This document shows, piece by piece, positions 44,291-51,629 of a stretch of 64,000 nt of DNA. A program made the position numbers and the translations under genes. How positions within the stretch are numbered: position 1 is the first letter of the stretch; each line of letters begins with the position of its first letter. Below the pieces are notes generated by a model. The model saw only the letters and a program-made list of their open reading frames with translations. It did no database searches and was not told the DNA's origin. The DNA is from Nitrospira sp. GTDB lineage: Bacteria; Nitrospirota; Nitrospiria; Nitrospirales; Nitrospiraceae. The DNA lies in contig CP054184.1 in assembly GCA_015709715.1 (NCBI GenBank), positions 3,271,001 through 3,335,000 of the forward strand. The letters are read 5' to 3'.

Positions 44291-46063
44291 ATGGACCGAG
44301 TCGGTAATCTCCGAAAAATCCACCTCCTCCCGAGCGACGTGATCGGTCGGATTGCGGCCGGCGAGGTCGTAGAGCGGCCAGCCGCCGTGGTGAAGGAGTT
44401 AATCGAAAACAGTCTCGATGCGGGGAGTAGTACCATTACCGTCGAGGTCAAGGACGGGGGGCTCAGCCTTATTCGCGTTATCGATGACGGTGAGGGGATG
44501 TCACGTCCCGACGCCTGTGTGGCGTTCGAACGGCATGCCACCAGTAAATTGCAGTCCGATCACCAACTGGCCGCGATTCGAACCATGGGCTTTCGCGGTG
44601 AGGCGCTTCCCAGCATTGCGGCGGTCTCAAAGGTGCGGCTCACGACCATGCCTCGGCCGGAGCCGCTAGGGACGCAATTGTGGCTGGAAGGTGGGACCCT
44701 TGATCGGGTCGAAGACGTTGCCGCAGCGCCCGGTACGACGGTCGAGGTTGCCGAGCTGTTCTACAATACGCCGGCTCGTAAGAAGTTTCTCAAGTCGACG
44801 ACCACGGAATTTTCCCATCTCAGCCACACCGTCCAGCAGGCCGCGCTGGCTTGGCCGCAGGTCCATGTGCGACTGATCCATAACGGATATGATGTCTTCG
44901 ATTTTCCGGCTGTCTCTTCGCACCGTGATCGGGTCTTGCAGGTCCACCGTGCTGCATTCGGGGACCGAGCGTTACCGGTTGAGGCGGAGCGTGGTGGTCT
45001 CTCGGTCAAGGGCTTCATCATCGATCCCGTGCGAGCCCGTGCCGGACGGACGCCGCAGGAACTGTTCGTCAATCGCCGGCCGATCAAGAACGCTACGGTC
45101 CAACATGCCGTGATCGATGGGTATAGCTCCTTCCTTGCCAAAGGACATGTTCCACTCTTCGTGCTGTTCCTTGAGGTGGAGCCGCAACGCGTGGATGTGA
45201 ACGTGCACCCGACGAAACGCGAAGTGCGGTTTGCCGACTCCGAGAGCGTCCATCAGCTGGTACGCTCGGCAGTGCGGCATGCCTTGGGACGGATTCAAGT
45301 GGTGGCGTCCACTGCCGCCGCCGCGCATCTCCATCCCCATGTCCGGACCGCACCGTTCCCTCCCATCGGGGTGGAGGTAGGAGGGGGGACAGATGGAGAG
45401 CGGACGGCCGGAGCCTCGGCGGGGCCTGCTCCCGAGCAGACCTCGTTTGTGGGAGAGGGCGCAGTGGCCTACGATCTGGCCGAAGCGGTGGAGGTTGTGG
45501 CCTTGGGCCAGATGAGCCGTACGTTCTTGATCGCTCAGGTTGGAACGGAGCTTCAGGTGGTCGATCAACATACGGCGCACGAGCGGGTCCTGTTCGAACG
45601 GTTATGGCGTGCATGGCAGGGACGCAGCATAGCCTCGCAGCCGCTGCTGTTGCCGGAACCGCTGGAATTGCCGGTGCAGCAGGCCCTCATCCTCCAACGG
45701 CACCTGCCAGAATTGGAGCGCCTCGGCCTCCTGATCGAGCCGTTTGGCCCGGCGTCGTTCTTGATTCGCAGCCTACCCATTCTCTTGGGTCATACCGACC
45801 TGGCTGCGCTCGTGCAAGATCTTGTGGAAGACCTCGAACAGTGGGATTCGATCTCGTCGCTGGAATACAAAGTGAAGCCAGTCCTTGCATCGCTGGCCTG
45901 TCATGGGGCCGTCCGGGCAGGTCGTGCCATGGCGCTTCCCGAGATCAAGCAACTGGTACAGGACTGGGTGGCGGAAGGTCTCATCATGACCTGTCCGCAT
46001 GGGCGTCGCACCGCGTTCCGGCTCTCGGCCGAGGAACTGGCCCGTCTATTCGATCGTGCGTAG
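44291..46063 (+). CDS. mutL: DNA mismatch repair protein MutL (endonuclease type)
   Basis: This 590-residue protein has an N-terminal GHKL ATPase with IAAGEVVERPAAVVKELIENSLDAG, DDGEGM and TMGFRGEALPSIAAV. The C-terminal dimerisation domain has the metal-dependent nicking motif DQHTAHERVLFE starting at D425, matching DQHA(X)2E(X)4E, and a late CPHGRRT motif. MutL of this kind cuts the new strand itself and does not need MutH. The nearby miaA gene is a common genomic partner. The variable linker (about 335-400) is rich in Gly and Pro. Confidence 0.96.
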   Translation: MDRVGNLRKIHLLPSDVIGRIAAGEVVERPAAVVKELIENSLDAGSSTITVEVKDGGLSLIRVIDDGEGMSRPDACVAFERHATSKLQSDHQLAAIRTMGFRGEALPSIAAVSKVRLTTMPRPEPLGTQLWLEGGTLDRVEDVAAAPGTTVEVAELFYNTPARKKFLKSTTTEFSHLSHTVQQAALAWPQVHVRLIHNGYDVFDFPAVSSHRDRVLQVHRAAFGDRALPVEAERGGLSVKGFIIDPVRARAGRTPQELFVNRRPIKNATVQHAVIDGYSSFLAKGHVPLFVLFLEVEPQRVDVNVHPTKREVRFADSESVHQLVRSAVRHALGRIQVVASTAAAAHLHPHVRTAPFPPIGVEVGGGTDGERTAGASAGPAPEQTSFVGEGAVAYDLAEAVEVVALGQMSRTFLIAQVGTELQVVDQHTAHERVLFERLWRAWQGRSIASQPLLLPEPLELPVQQALILQRHLPELERLGLLIEPFGPASFLIRSLPILLGHTDLAALVQDLVEDLEQWDSISSLEYKVKPVLASLACHGAVRAGRAMALPEIKQLVQDWVAEGLIMTCPHGRRTAFRLSAEELARLFDRA

Positions 46064-46077
46064 TGGCGAGGCGTTGG

Positions 46078-47073
46078 ATGGTCCGGCTGTCACCACAGGC
46101 CCTGGCATCACGGCCCTTGATCGTATTGGTCGGTCCGACGGCCGTAGGGAAGTCCGAAATTGCGGTCTCGCTGGCTCGAGCCCTGGATACAGAGGTGCTG
46201 ACGGCCGACTCTCGCCAGGTCTACCGCAGCATGGACATTGCCACCGACAAGCCTTTACCGCGCCAGCAACAGGGCATCCCCCACCGGCTCATCGATTTGG
46301 TAAATCCCGATGAACCATTTAACGCCGGAGACTACCGCCGGTGGGCGTTGCGGGAGATCGAGCGACTCTACCGAGACGGTCGCATTCCCCTGATCGTGGG
46401 CGGGACCGGTCTCTATATTCGGGCGCTTGTGCGCGGGCTCTGCGAGGCTCCACCGTCGGATCAGGCCTATCGGGCTTCGCTGGTGCTGGAAGCGAAGACG
46501 AGAGGGCACCGATTTCTCTACGACGAGTTGATGGCGGTGGATCCTGATCTGGCGTCCCGTCTCCACCCTCATGATGAGGCCAAGATCGTGCGCGCCCTGG
46601 AAGTGCATCATCTGTCGGGACGGCGTTTATCGGAAGTTCAGCAAGGCCATCAGTTTTCGGGAGAGGCCTTTACGACCCTGATGATCGGGTTGATCCGCGA
46701 TCGTGCCTTACTCTATCGCCGTATCGATGAACGGGTCGACACGATGTTCGCGCGGGGGCTGGTGGAGGAAACATCCCGACTTCTGGCGAAGGGGTATGGA
46801 CGTGAGTTGGGTGCGATGAAGGGGTTGGGGTACCGTCAAGTCGCAGGGTACTTGGCAGGCGAGTACGGCCGCGAGGAGGCGGTCCGTCTGTTGAAGCGAG
46901 ACACGCGCCACTTTGCAAAGCGCCAGATGACCTGGTTCCGAAAAGAGCCTGGTCTGCGTTGGTGGCCGCTCGAACCGGAGGAGCCGGTCGAGGCCGTGGC
47001 AGGGCGTCTCCTTGAGACCATTGAAGCCTTTCTGGGCGAGTTGGAGCGACCGCAACCGGCTGCCGCCTCCTGA
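46078..47073 (+). CDS. miaA: tRNA dimethylallyltransferase MiaA
   Basis: This 331-residue enzyme puts a dimethylallyl group on A37 of tRNAs that read UNN codons. The P-loop is GPTAVGKSE near residue 18, followed by LTADSRQVYRSMDIATDKP, VGGTGLYIRALV and the C-terminal GYRQV and KRQMTWFR motifs. The start is taken at ATG 46078, where GCGAGG lies upstream; GTG 46063, overlapping the mutL stop, is an alternative. The frame extends further upstream inside mutL, but that part is not coding. Confidence 0.95.
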   Translation: MVRLSPQALASRPLIVLVGPTAVGKSEIAVSLARALDTEVLTADSRQVYRSMDIATDKPLPRQQQGIPHRLIDLVNPDEPFNAGDYRRWALREIERLYRDGRIPLIVGGTGLYIRALVRGLCEAPPSDQAYRASLVLEAKTRGHRFLYDELMAVDPDLASRLHPHDEAKIVRALEVHHLSGRRLSEVQQGHQFSGEAFTTLMIGLIRDRALLYRRIDERVDTMFARGLVEETSRLLAKGYGRELGAMKGLGYRQVAGYLAGEYGREEAVRLLKRDTRHFAKRQMTWFRKEPGLRWWPLEPEEPVEAVAGRLLETIEAFLGELERPQPAAAS

Positions 47074-47107
47074 AGCTCGTCAGGGAGAGAGAAAAGGAAT
47101 CGTCTGT

Positions 47108-48007
47108 ATGGCAGGAAAACAGCAAGCCGATCGGGCGACGATCGGCATCATCGGCGGCAGCGGATTGTATGACATCGAGGGGCTGCAGAAAGTCCGTGAG
47201 GTCCGCGTGCGCACTCCGTTCGGGCCTCCATCGGATGCGATCGTGACCGGCTTGCTCGGGTCGGTTCCCGTCGCGTTCTTGGCCAGGCATGGCCGTGGGC
47301 ATCGGTTCAGCCCCAGTACGATCAATTACCGCGCCAATGTCTATGCGCTCAAATCGCTTGGGGTGACCCACGTGATTTCGGTCAGCGCGGTGGGCAGCAT
47401 GAAGGAAACGATCCATCCCGGGGCGGTGGTGTTGCCGGATCAGTTTCTCGATCTGACCAAGCGGCGCCCGTCGACGTTCTTCGATGACGGAATCGTCGCC
47501 CATGTCGGTTTCGGCGATCCGGTCTGCGCGGCCTTGGCCGATGAATTGGACCGGGCAGGACGAGCGTTGGGGGCGACGCTCCACCGGAATGGAACCTACG
47601 TCTGCATGGAAGGGCCCCAGTTTTCCACCAAGGCGGAGTCTCGATTGTACCGTCAGTGGGGCGTGGATGTGATCGGGATGACCAACATGCCGGAAGCCAA
47701 GCTCGCCCGGGAAGCCGAGATGTGTTACGCAACGGTGGCGTTGGTGACCGACTACGATTGCTGGCACGAGACGGAAGAGGCGGTCACGGTCGAAGCGATT
47801 CTGGAGACGCTCCATAAGAACGTGGAATTGGCAAAACAGTTGTTGAAAGCCGTCGTGCCCGCGTTGAATCCCGATCGCTCTTGTGGCTGCCGCCAGGCGT
47901 TACGCAATGCCATTGTGACCGCGCCGAATCGCATCTCGGCGGCCACGAAGCGGCGAGTAAACCTCTTGATTGCGCCCTATATTCGGACGCGGAAAGGAAC
48001 ACGGTGA
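47108..48007 (+). CDS. mtnP: S-methyl-5'-thioadenosine phosphorylase
   Basis: This 299-residue purine nucleoside phosphorylase-like enzyme cleaves methylthioadenosine to adenine and methylthioribose-1-phosphate. The phosphate loop GIIGGSGLYDI is N-terminal, followed by FLARHGRGH, YVCMEGPQFSTKAESRLYR and GMTNMPEAKLAREAEMCYA, the family signature. ATG 47108 is the clear start, and the frame is open upstream only through the miaA end. A PfkB kinase gene follows after three bases, so the two are likely one transcription unit. Methylthioinosine or adenosine use is a minor alternative. Confidence 0.92.
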   Translation: MAGKQQADRATIGIIGGSGLYDIEGLQKVREVRVRTPFGPPSDAIVTGLLGSVPVAFLARHGRGHRFSPSTINYRANVYALKSLGVTHVISVSAVGSMKETIHPGAVVLPDQFLDLTKRRPSTFFDDGIVAHVGFGDPVCAALADELDRAGRALGATLHRNGTYVCMEGPQFSTKAESRLYRQWGVDVIGMTNMPEAKLAREAEMCYATVALVTDYDCWHETEEAVTVEAILETLHKNVELAKQLLKAVVPALNPDRSCGCRQALRNAIVTAPNRISAATKRRVNLLIAPYIRTRKGTR

Positions 48008-48010
48008 CGC

Positions 48011-48928
48011 ATGGGTAAGTTGCTGGTAGTCGGATCGGTGGCATTGGACACGGTCAAAACACCCTTCGGCGAGGTGGCCGAAGTGCTCGGCGGATCCGCC
48101 ACCTATTTTTCCACCGCCGCGAGTTACTTCACTGCGGTCAATCTCATTGCCGTCGTTGGAGAAGACTTCCCCGAGCAGCATGTCGCGTTCCTCAAGAGCC
48201 GTAACATCGACCTCGCGGGCCTGGAGCGGCGGCCCGGCAAGACCTTTCGCTGGAAGGGTGCCTATTCCCATCAGTTGAACGAAGCGCAGACGCTGGACAC
48301 TCGCCTGAATGTGTTCGAAACGTTTCGGCCCCAAATTCCCCCGCAATACGCCTCGCCCGAGGTGCTCTTTCTCGGCAACATCGATCCGGAGTTGCAGCTT
48401 GACGTGCTGCAGCAGGTCAAGCGTCCTCCCTTGGTGGCCTGCGATACGATGAATTTCTGGATCAACGGAAAACGGGATGCCCTGTGGAAAGTGCTGGAGC
48501 ACATCGATATTTTGATCATCAACGATGGGGAGGCCCGGGCCTTGGGAGAAGATGCCAATTTGGTGAAGGTGGCGAAGAAAATTCTCGCGCGCGGCCCCAA
48601 ACATCTCATCATCAAGCGGGGAGAATATGGTGTCCTGATGTTCAATGACAGGCAGGTCTTCGGTGCACCGGCCTTTCCTCTGGATGAAGTCCGCGATCCC
48701 ACCGGCGCGGGCGACACCTTCGCAGGCGGGTTTCTCGGCTATCTGGCGGCGACGGGAAACCGTTCGGCGGAAGCGATGCGACAGGCCATCATCTTCGGCA
48801 GCGTTATGGCCTCCTTTACCGTAGAAGCCTTTAGCCTTGACCGATTGCGGATCCTGGATTACAAAGAGATTGAAGCCCGCTTCAAAGAATTCAAACGACT
48901 CACCCATTTCGAGGACCTCAACGCGTGA
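48011..48928 (+). CDS. PfkB-family sugar or nucleoside kinase
   Basis: This 305-residue kinase has the ribokinase fold. The N-terminal VVGSVALDTVKTPFG and GGSATYFSTAASYF segments bind substrate, and the anion hole and catalytic Asp appear in DPTGAGDTFAGGFLGYLA. It is encoded three bases after mtnP, so methylthioribose, adenosine or a related purine-salvage substrate is plausible, but the family is broad and specificity cannot be read off. Its stop overlaps the next gene's start by four bases (GTGA). Confidence 0.88.
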   Translation: MGKLLVVGSVALDTVKTPFGEVAEVLGGSATYFSTAASYFTAVNLIAVVGEDFPEQHVAFLKSRNIDLAGLERRPGKTFRWKGAYSHQLNEAQTLDTRLNVFETFRPQIPPQYASPEVLFLGNIDPELQLDVLQQVKRPPLVACDTMNFWINGKRDALWKVLEHIDILIINDGEARALGEDANLVKVAKKILARGPKHLIIKRGEYGVLMFNDRQVFGAPAFPLDEVRDPTGAGDTFAGGFLGYLAATGNRSAEAMRQAIIFGSVMASFTVEAFSLDRLRILDYKEIEARFKEFKRLTHFEDLNA

Positions 48929-49626
48929 TCGGATCTAGAGGCAGGAAAACTCGTGCCATGCGGCTCCGTGGACATCAAGGGGGGGGAGGCTGGTTGCTTC
49001 TGGCGGTCGGCCTGTTGTCGTTCTCCGCTTGCGCCAACGAAGAGAATCTCCGCAAGTCCAAAGGGTTCTACCAAGAGGGTGTGGCGCGGTTGAGTTCCGA
49101 TCAGCAACAGGCGTATGTGTCCTTTCAAAAGGCCGTCAAGCTGAATCCGGACAACAAGGAAGCGCACTACGGACTCGGGCATATTTATGCCATGCAGGGG
49201 CGGTTCAAGCTGGCGGAAGAATCGTTTCGTGACGCCATCCGGGTCGACGGCGACTATGCCGAAGCGTATACATATCTCGGGCAAGTACTGGCGAATCAAG
49301 GACGATGGAAAGACGCGATCGCAGCCTACCGACAGGCGTTGAGCAATCCCTTGTATCCGACACCCGACTTGGCGCGGTTCCAGCTGGGAAAAGCCTTGAG
49401 GCACGAGGGGGATCTGCAAGGGGCGATGGAAACTCTGGAGGATGCTACGACCGTGACCCCACCGAATGTGCCCCCGGCACTGCTGCAGCTGGAGCTCGGG
49501 CGTGTGTACCACGACCTCGGTTTTGACGACAAAGCACGAGAAGCCCTGTCCAAAGTGTCGGCGTTGGACAAGGGCGGAGAACAAGCGGCTGCGGCACAAG
49601 AGCTGCTCGGTAAGCTCAAACCATAG
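48925..49626 (+). CDS. TPR-repeat lipoprotein
   Basis: This 233-residue outer-membrane or periplasmic lipoprotein has a signal peptide and lipobox FSAC (Cys at 37 from GTG 48925, or 26 from the alternative ATG 48958). About five TPR units follow, for example YVSFQKAVKLNPDNKEAHYGLGHIYAMQGRFKLAEESFRDAIRVDG in outline. It resembles PilF/PilW and NlpI type TPR lipoproteins, which support pilus secretin assembly or cell-wall enzymes. The GTG start overlaps the kinase stop (GTGA). The RodZ-like gene follows after 10 bases, suggesting an envelope-shape role. Confidence 0.82.
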   Translation: MIGSRGRKTRAMRLRGHQGGGGWLLLAVGLLSFSACANEENLRKSKGFYQEGVARLSSDQQQAYVSFQKAVKLNPDNKEAHYGLGHIYAMQGRFKLAEESFRDAIRVDGDYAEAYTYLGQVLANQGRWKDAIAAYRQALSNPLYPTPDLARFQLGKALRHEGDLQGAMETLEDATTVTPPNVPPALLQLELGRVYHDLGFDDKAREALSKVSALDKGGEQAAAAQELLGKLKP

Positions 49627-49635
49627 GCGGATACC

Positions 49636-50583
49636 ATGGAATCAGTGGGCGAATTTTTTCGGCAGGTGCGCGAAACCAAAGGGTTAACGGTCGACGAAGT
49701 CGCTTCGAAGACCCGCATCCGGGCGGACTTCGTCAAGGCACTTGAGGAGGGCAACTTCGCCAAATTGCCGGATCAAGTCTTCGCCCGCGGGTTCGTGCGG
49801 TCCTATGCGCGGTCGCTTGGGCTGGATGAAGAAGATGCCATTCACCGATTCGCACAATCCGCGGGGGCCTTTTACGAAAAACAAGGTGAACGGGAACGGT
49901 TGCGCCAACGCCAAGTCGAAGAGGAGCGCCGTCGTAAAGCGAATCGGAAGGCCGTCGGGATTGCGATTGCTGTTGCGATCGTGACGTTGGTTTTCCTGCT
50001 GAGTCGCGAGCAGACTTCGACGTTCGTGCGTCGTGCAGCCACTGATGCGCCGCCGCTCGGAAAGAAGAGCGCGCCATTTGCCCGGGAGCCGCAAGAGCCT
50101 GCCGCGCGTCCCGAGTCGGATATCCCCCTGCCTCCGCCATTGGGGGGGAAATCGGTTGAGTCGACCCATGCGAGTCAGGCAAAGCCGATGCAACCGGTTC
50201 AGGAAAAGGTGGCGGCTCCCGCTCCGACTGTTGCCGCAAAGCCTCCGATGCAGGCGGAGATCACTCCGGCTCCGGCCGCTTCATCGGCGGGATCCGATGG
50301 CCCCCTCGCAGGGTTGTCTGTCGACGGTCCGGTCGGCTCAGACGGACCACTGGTCCTCGATCTGGATGCGACGGAGCTGAGCTGGGTCGTGGTGCAAGTC
50401 GATGCCGGAAACCCTCAAGAGGCGTTGCTGCGTCCGGGGGAGCGTGCGCAGTGGAAAGCGCAGGATCAATTTACGGTCACCCTGGGCAATGCCGGGGGTG
50501 TTCGTGCCGAATTGAACGGCAAGCCGCAGAAACCATTCGGCCCGAGTGGGAAAGTCGTGCGAGATGTCGTGCTGAAACGCTGA
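49636..50583 (+). CDS. rodZ: RodZ-like membrane protein
   Basis: This 315-residue protein has an N-terminal helix-turn-helix domain of the RodZ type (about 1-70, starting VGEFFRQVRETKGLTVDEVASKTRI), a basic stretch, and one membrane helix (about 109-126, IAIAVAIVTLVFLL). A Pro/Ala-rich periplasmic linker (about 135-230) and a C-terminal DUF4115-type beta domain (about 233-315, with DATELSWVVVQVD and VTLGNAGGVRAELNG) follow. RodZ links MreB to the cell-wall elongation machinery. MreB is not in the window. It follows a TPR lipoprotein gene by 10 bases. Confidence 0.87.
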   Translation: MESVGEFFRQVRETKGLTVDEVASKTRIRADFVKALEEGNFAKLPDQVFARGFVRSYARSLGLDEEDAIHRFAQSAGAFYEKQGERERLRQRQVEEERRRKANRKAVGIAIAVAIVTLVFLLSREQTSTFVRRAATDAPPLGKKSAPFAREPQEPAARPESDIPLPPPLGGKSVESTHASQAKPMQPVQEKVAAPAPTVAAKPPMQAEITPAPAASSAGSDGPLAGLSVDGPVGSDGPLVLDLDATELSWVVVQVDAGNPQEALLRPGERAQWKAQDQFTVTLGNAGGVRAELNGKPQKPFGPSGKVVRDVVLKR

Positions 50584-50869
50584 CGGTTGGCCTGTCAGCG
50601 GCCCCTCTCATTCGATACCGTTTTCCTCCCTCTCTCGATGACCCGGTGGTCCGCTCCCTATGGTGTCTCGCTTCGTTACGGTGAGGCGGCGTGGGGCGGC
50701 TGTGGCGCAAAGGCGTCACGACCCGTGTTCGCGCGCCTGTGCGGTGTGTGAGCGACATTGAAATCATTGGAAATCTCGCCATCCTCCGCGCAGGCGTCCT
50801 GGCACGCCATTTGAGTTTTGCTTCGAATCGTAGGCGACCGAGCGACATGAATGATGGCGGGCCGTTCCC
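50584..50869. other. Gene-free stretch before the cytochrome promoter
   Basis: No open frame here has both a ribosome site and protein-like composition on either strand, and I see no tRNA, repeat or terminator with a U-run. The region ends at the strong promoter at 50870-50899, so it probably insulates the cytochrome gene and could carry upstream activator sites. Confidence 0.5.
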
Positions 50870-50899
50870 TTGACAAGATGGAAAACGCGTTGCTATATT
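50870..50899 (+). promoter_or_regulatory. Strong sigma-70 promoter for the cytochrome c gene
   Basis: A perfect TTGACA (50870-50875) and TATATT (50894-50899) are spaced by 18 bases. The predicted leader is about 94 bases and ends in the ribosome site AAAGGAGG. This is one of the two best-scoring promoters by eye in the window. Confidence 0.7.
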
Positions 50900-50999
50900 T
50901 CGCGTGCTTTATCCGACCACAGTGTCGTTCATTGTTGTAGCGGTCTCTATACGAGTCGAGTTGTTCGCGCAGTGGGTTCAACACAAAGGAGGAGTTGTG

Positions 51000-51452
51000 A
51001 TGGGGTATCTTTCTAAGTTTGTGGGTGTGTGTGCAGCCGTCACCCTGTTGTCTGTGACGGTCGTGGGCGCCGAAGAGAAGGATCCGACCAAGGCACGCGT
51101 TCCGGCGGATCAGATCGCGGATGCCAAGGCCATGAAGAACCCGGTTGCGTCAACCCCTGAGAGCGTTGCCAAGGGCAAGGCTCTGTACGAGGGGAAGGGC
51201 ACCTGCTTCAACTGCCATGGCAAGGAAGGAAAGGGCGACGGTCCTGCCGGCGCCATCCTGAATCCGAGCCCACGCAACTTCACCAACTGCAAGTTCCACA
51301 AGAAGCGGAAAGACGGCGAGCTCTTCTGGGTCATCAAGAACGGCAGCCCCGGCACGGGCATGGTGTCGCTGGTTCCTGCCGCCATCACTGAAGAAGAAGC
51401 TTGGACGATCATCAACTACGAGCGGAGCTTCTGCAAGGGCGGAGAAGAGTAG
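51000..51452 (+). CDS. Periplasmic monohaem c-type cytochrome
   Basis: This 150-residue exported protein has a signal peptide (about 1-24, cleavage VVGA-EE). A class I cytochrome c domain carries the haem-binding CFNCH at 69-73, with C69 and C72 as thioether links and H73 as axial ligand. M121 (PGTGMVSL) is the likely second ligand. Two further cysteines (C97 in FTNCKFH and C145 in RSFCKGG) may form a disulfide that staples the C-terminal helix. It is a single-gene unit with a strong promoter and terminator, so abundant expression is expected. In a nitrite oxidiser such a protein could carry electrons to a terminal oxidase; that is inference. Confidence 0.93.
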   Translation: MGYLSKFVGVCAAVTLLSVTVVGAEEKDPTKARVPADQIADAKAMKNPVASTPESVAKGKALYEGKGTCFNCHGKEGKGDGPAGAILNPSPRNFTNCKFHKKRKDGELFWVIKNGSPGTGMVSLVPAAITEEEAWTIINYERSFCKGGEE

Positions 51453-51483
51453 TCGAACCTATTCAGCCCGAGCGGCTGGATCA

Positions 51484-51524
51484 CGAAGGGGCGGTGGGGG
51501 CAACCCACCGCCCCTTCGTTTTTT
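51484..51524 (+). terminator. Rho-independent terminator after the cytochrome gene
   Basis: A perfect 15-base-pair stem (CGAAGGGGCGGTGGG with its complement) closes the loop GGCAA and is followed by six Ts (51519-51524). It lies 31 bases after the cytochrome stop codon. It is the clearest intrinsic terminator in the window. Confidence 0.93.
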
Positions 51525-51629
51525 CTCATCTGCAGTGACGAGTCCGAAGCCAGCACCTCGTGGCTGATCGTGGCAGAGGCCGACCGCTTGATCGGGGAGC
51601 TGGGACGCGGGGAATGAGAGGGGGAGAGG

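Noticed and set aside
45604-46077. Upstream extension of the miaA frame inside mutL
   Set aside because: The extension overlaps conserved MutL C-terminal codons, shows no protein-like pattern, and MiaA normally begins just before its P-loop.
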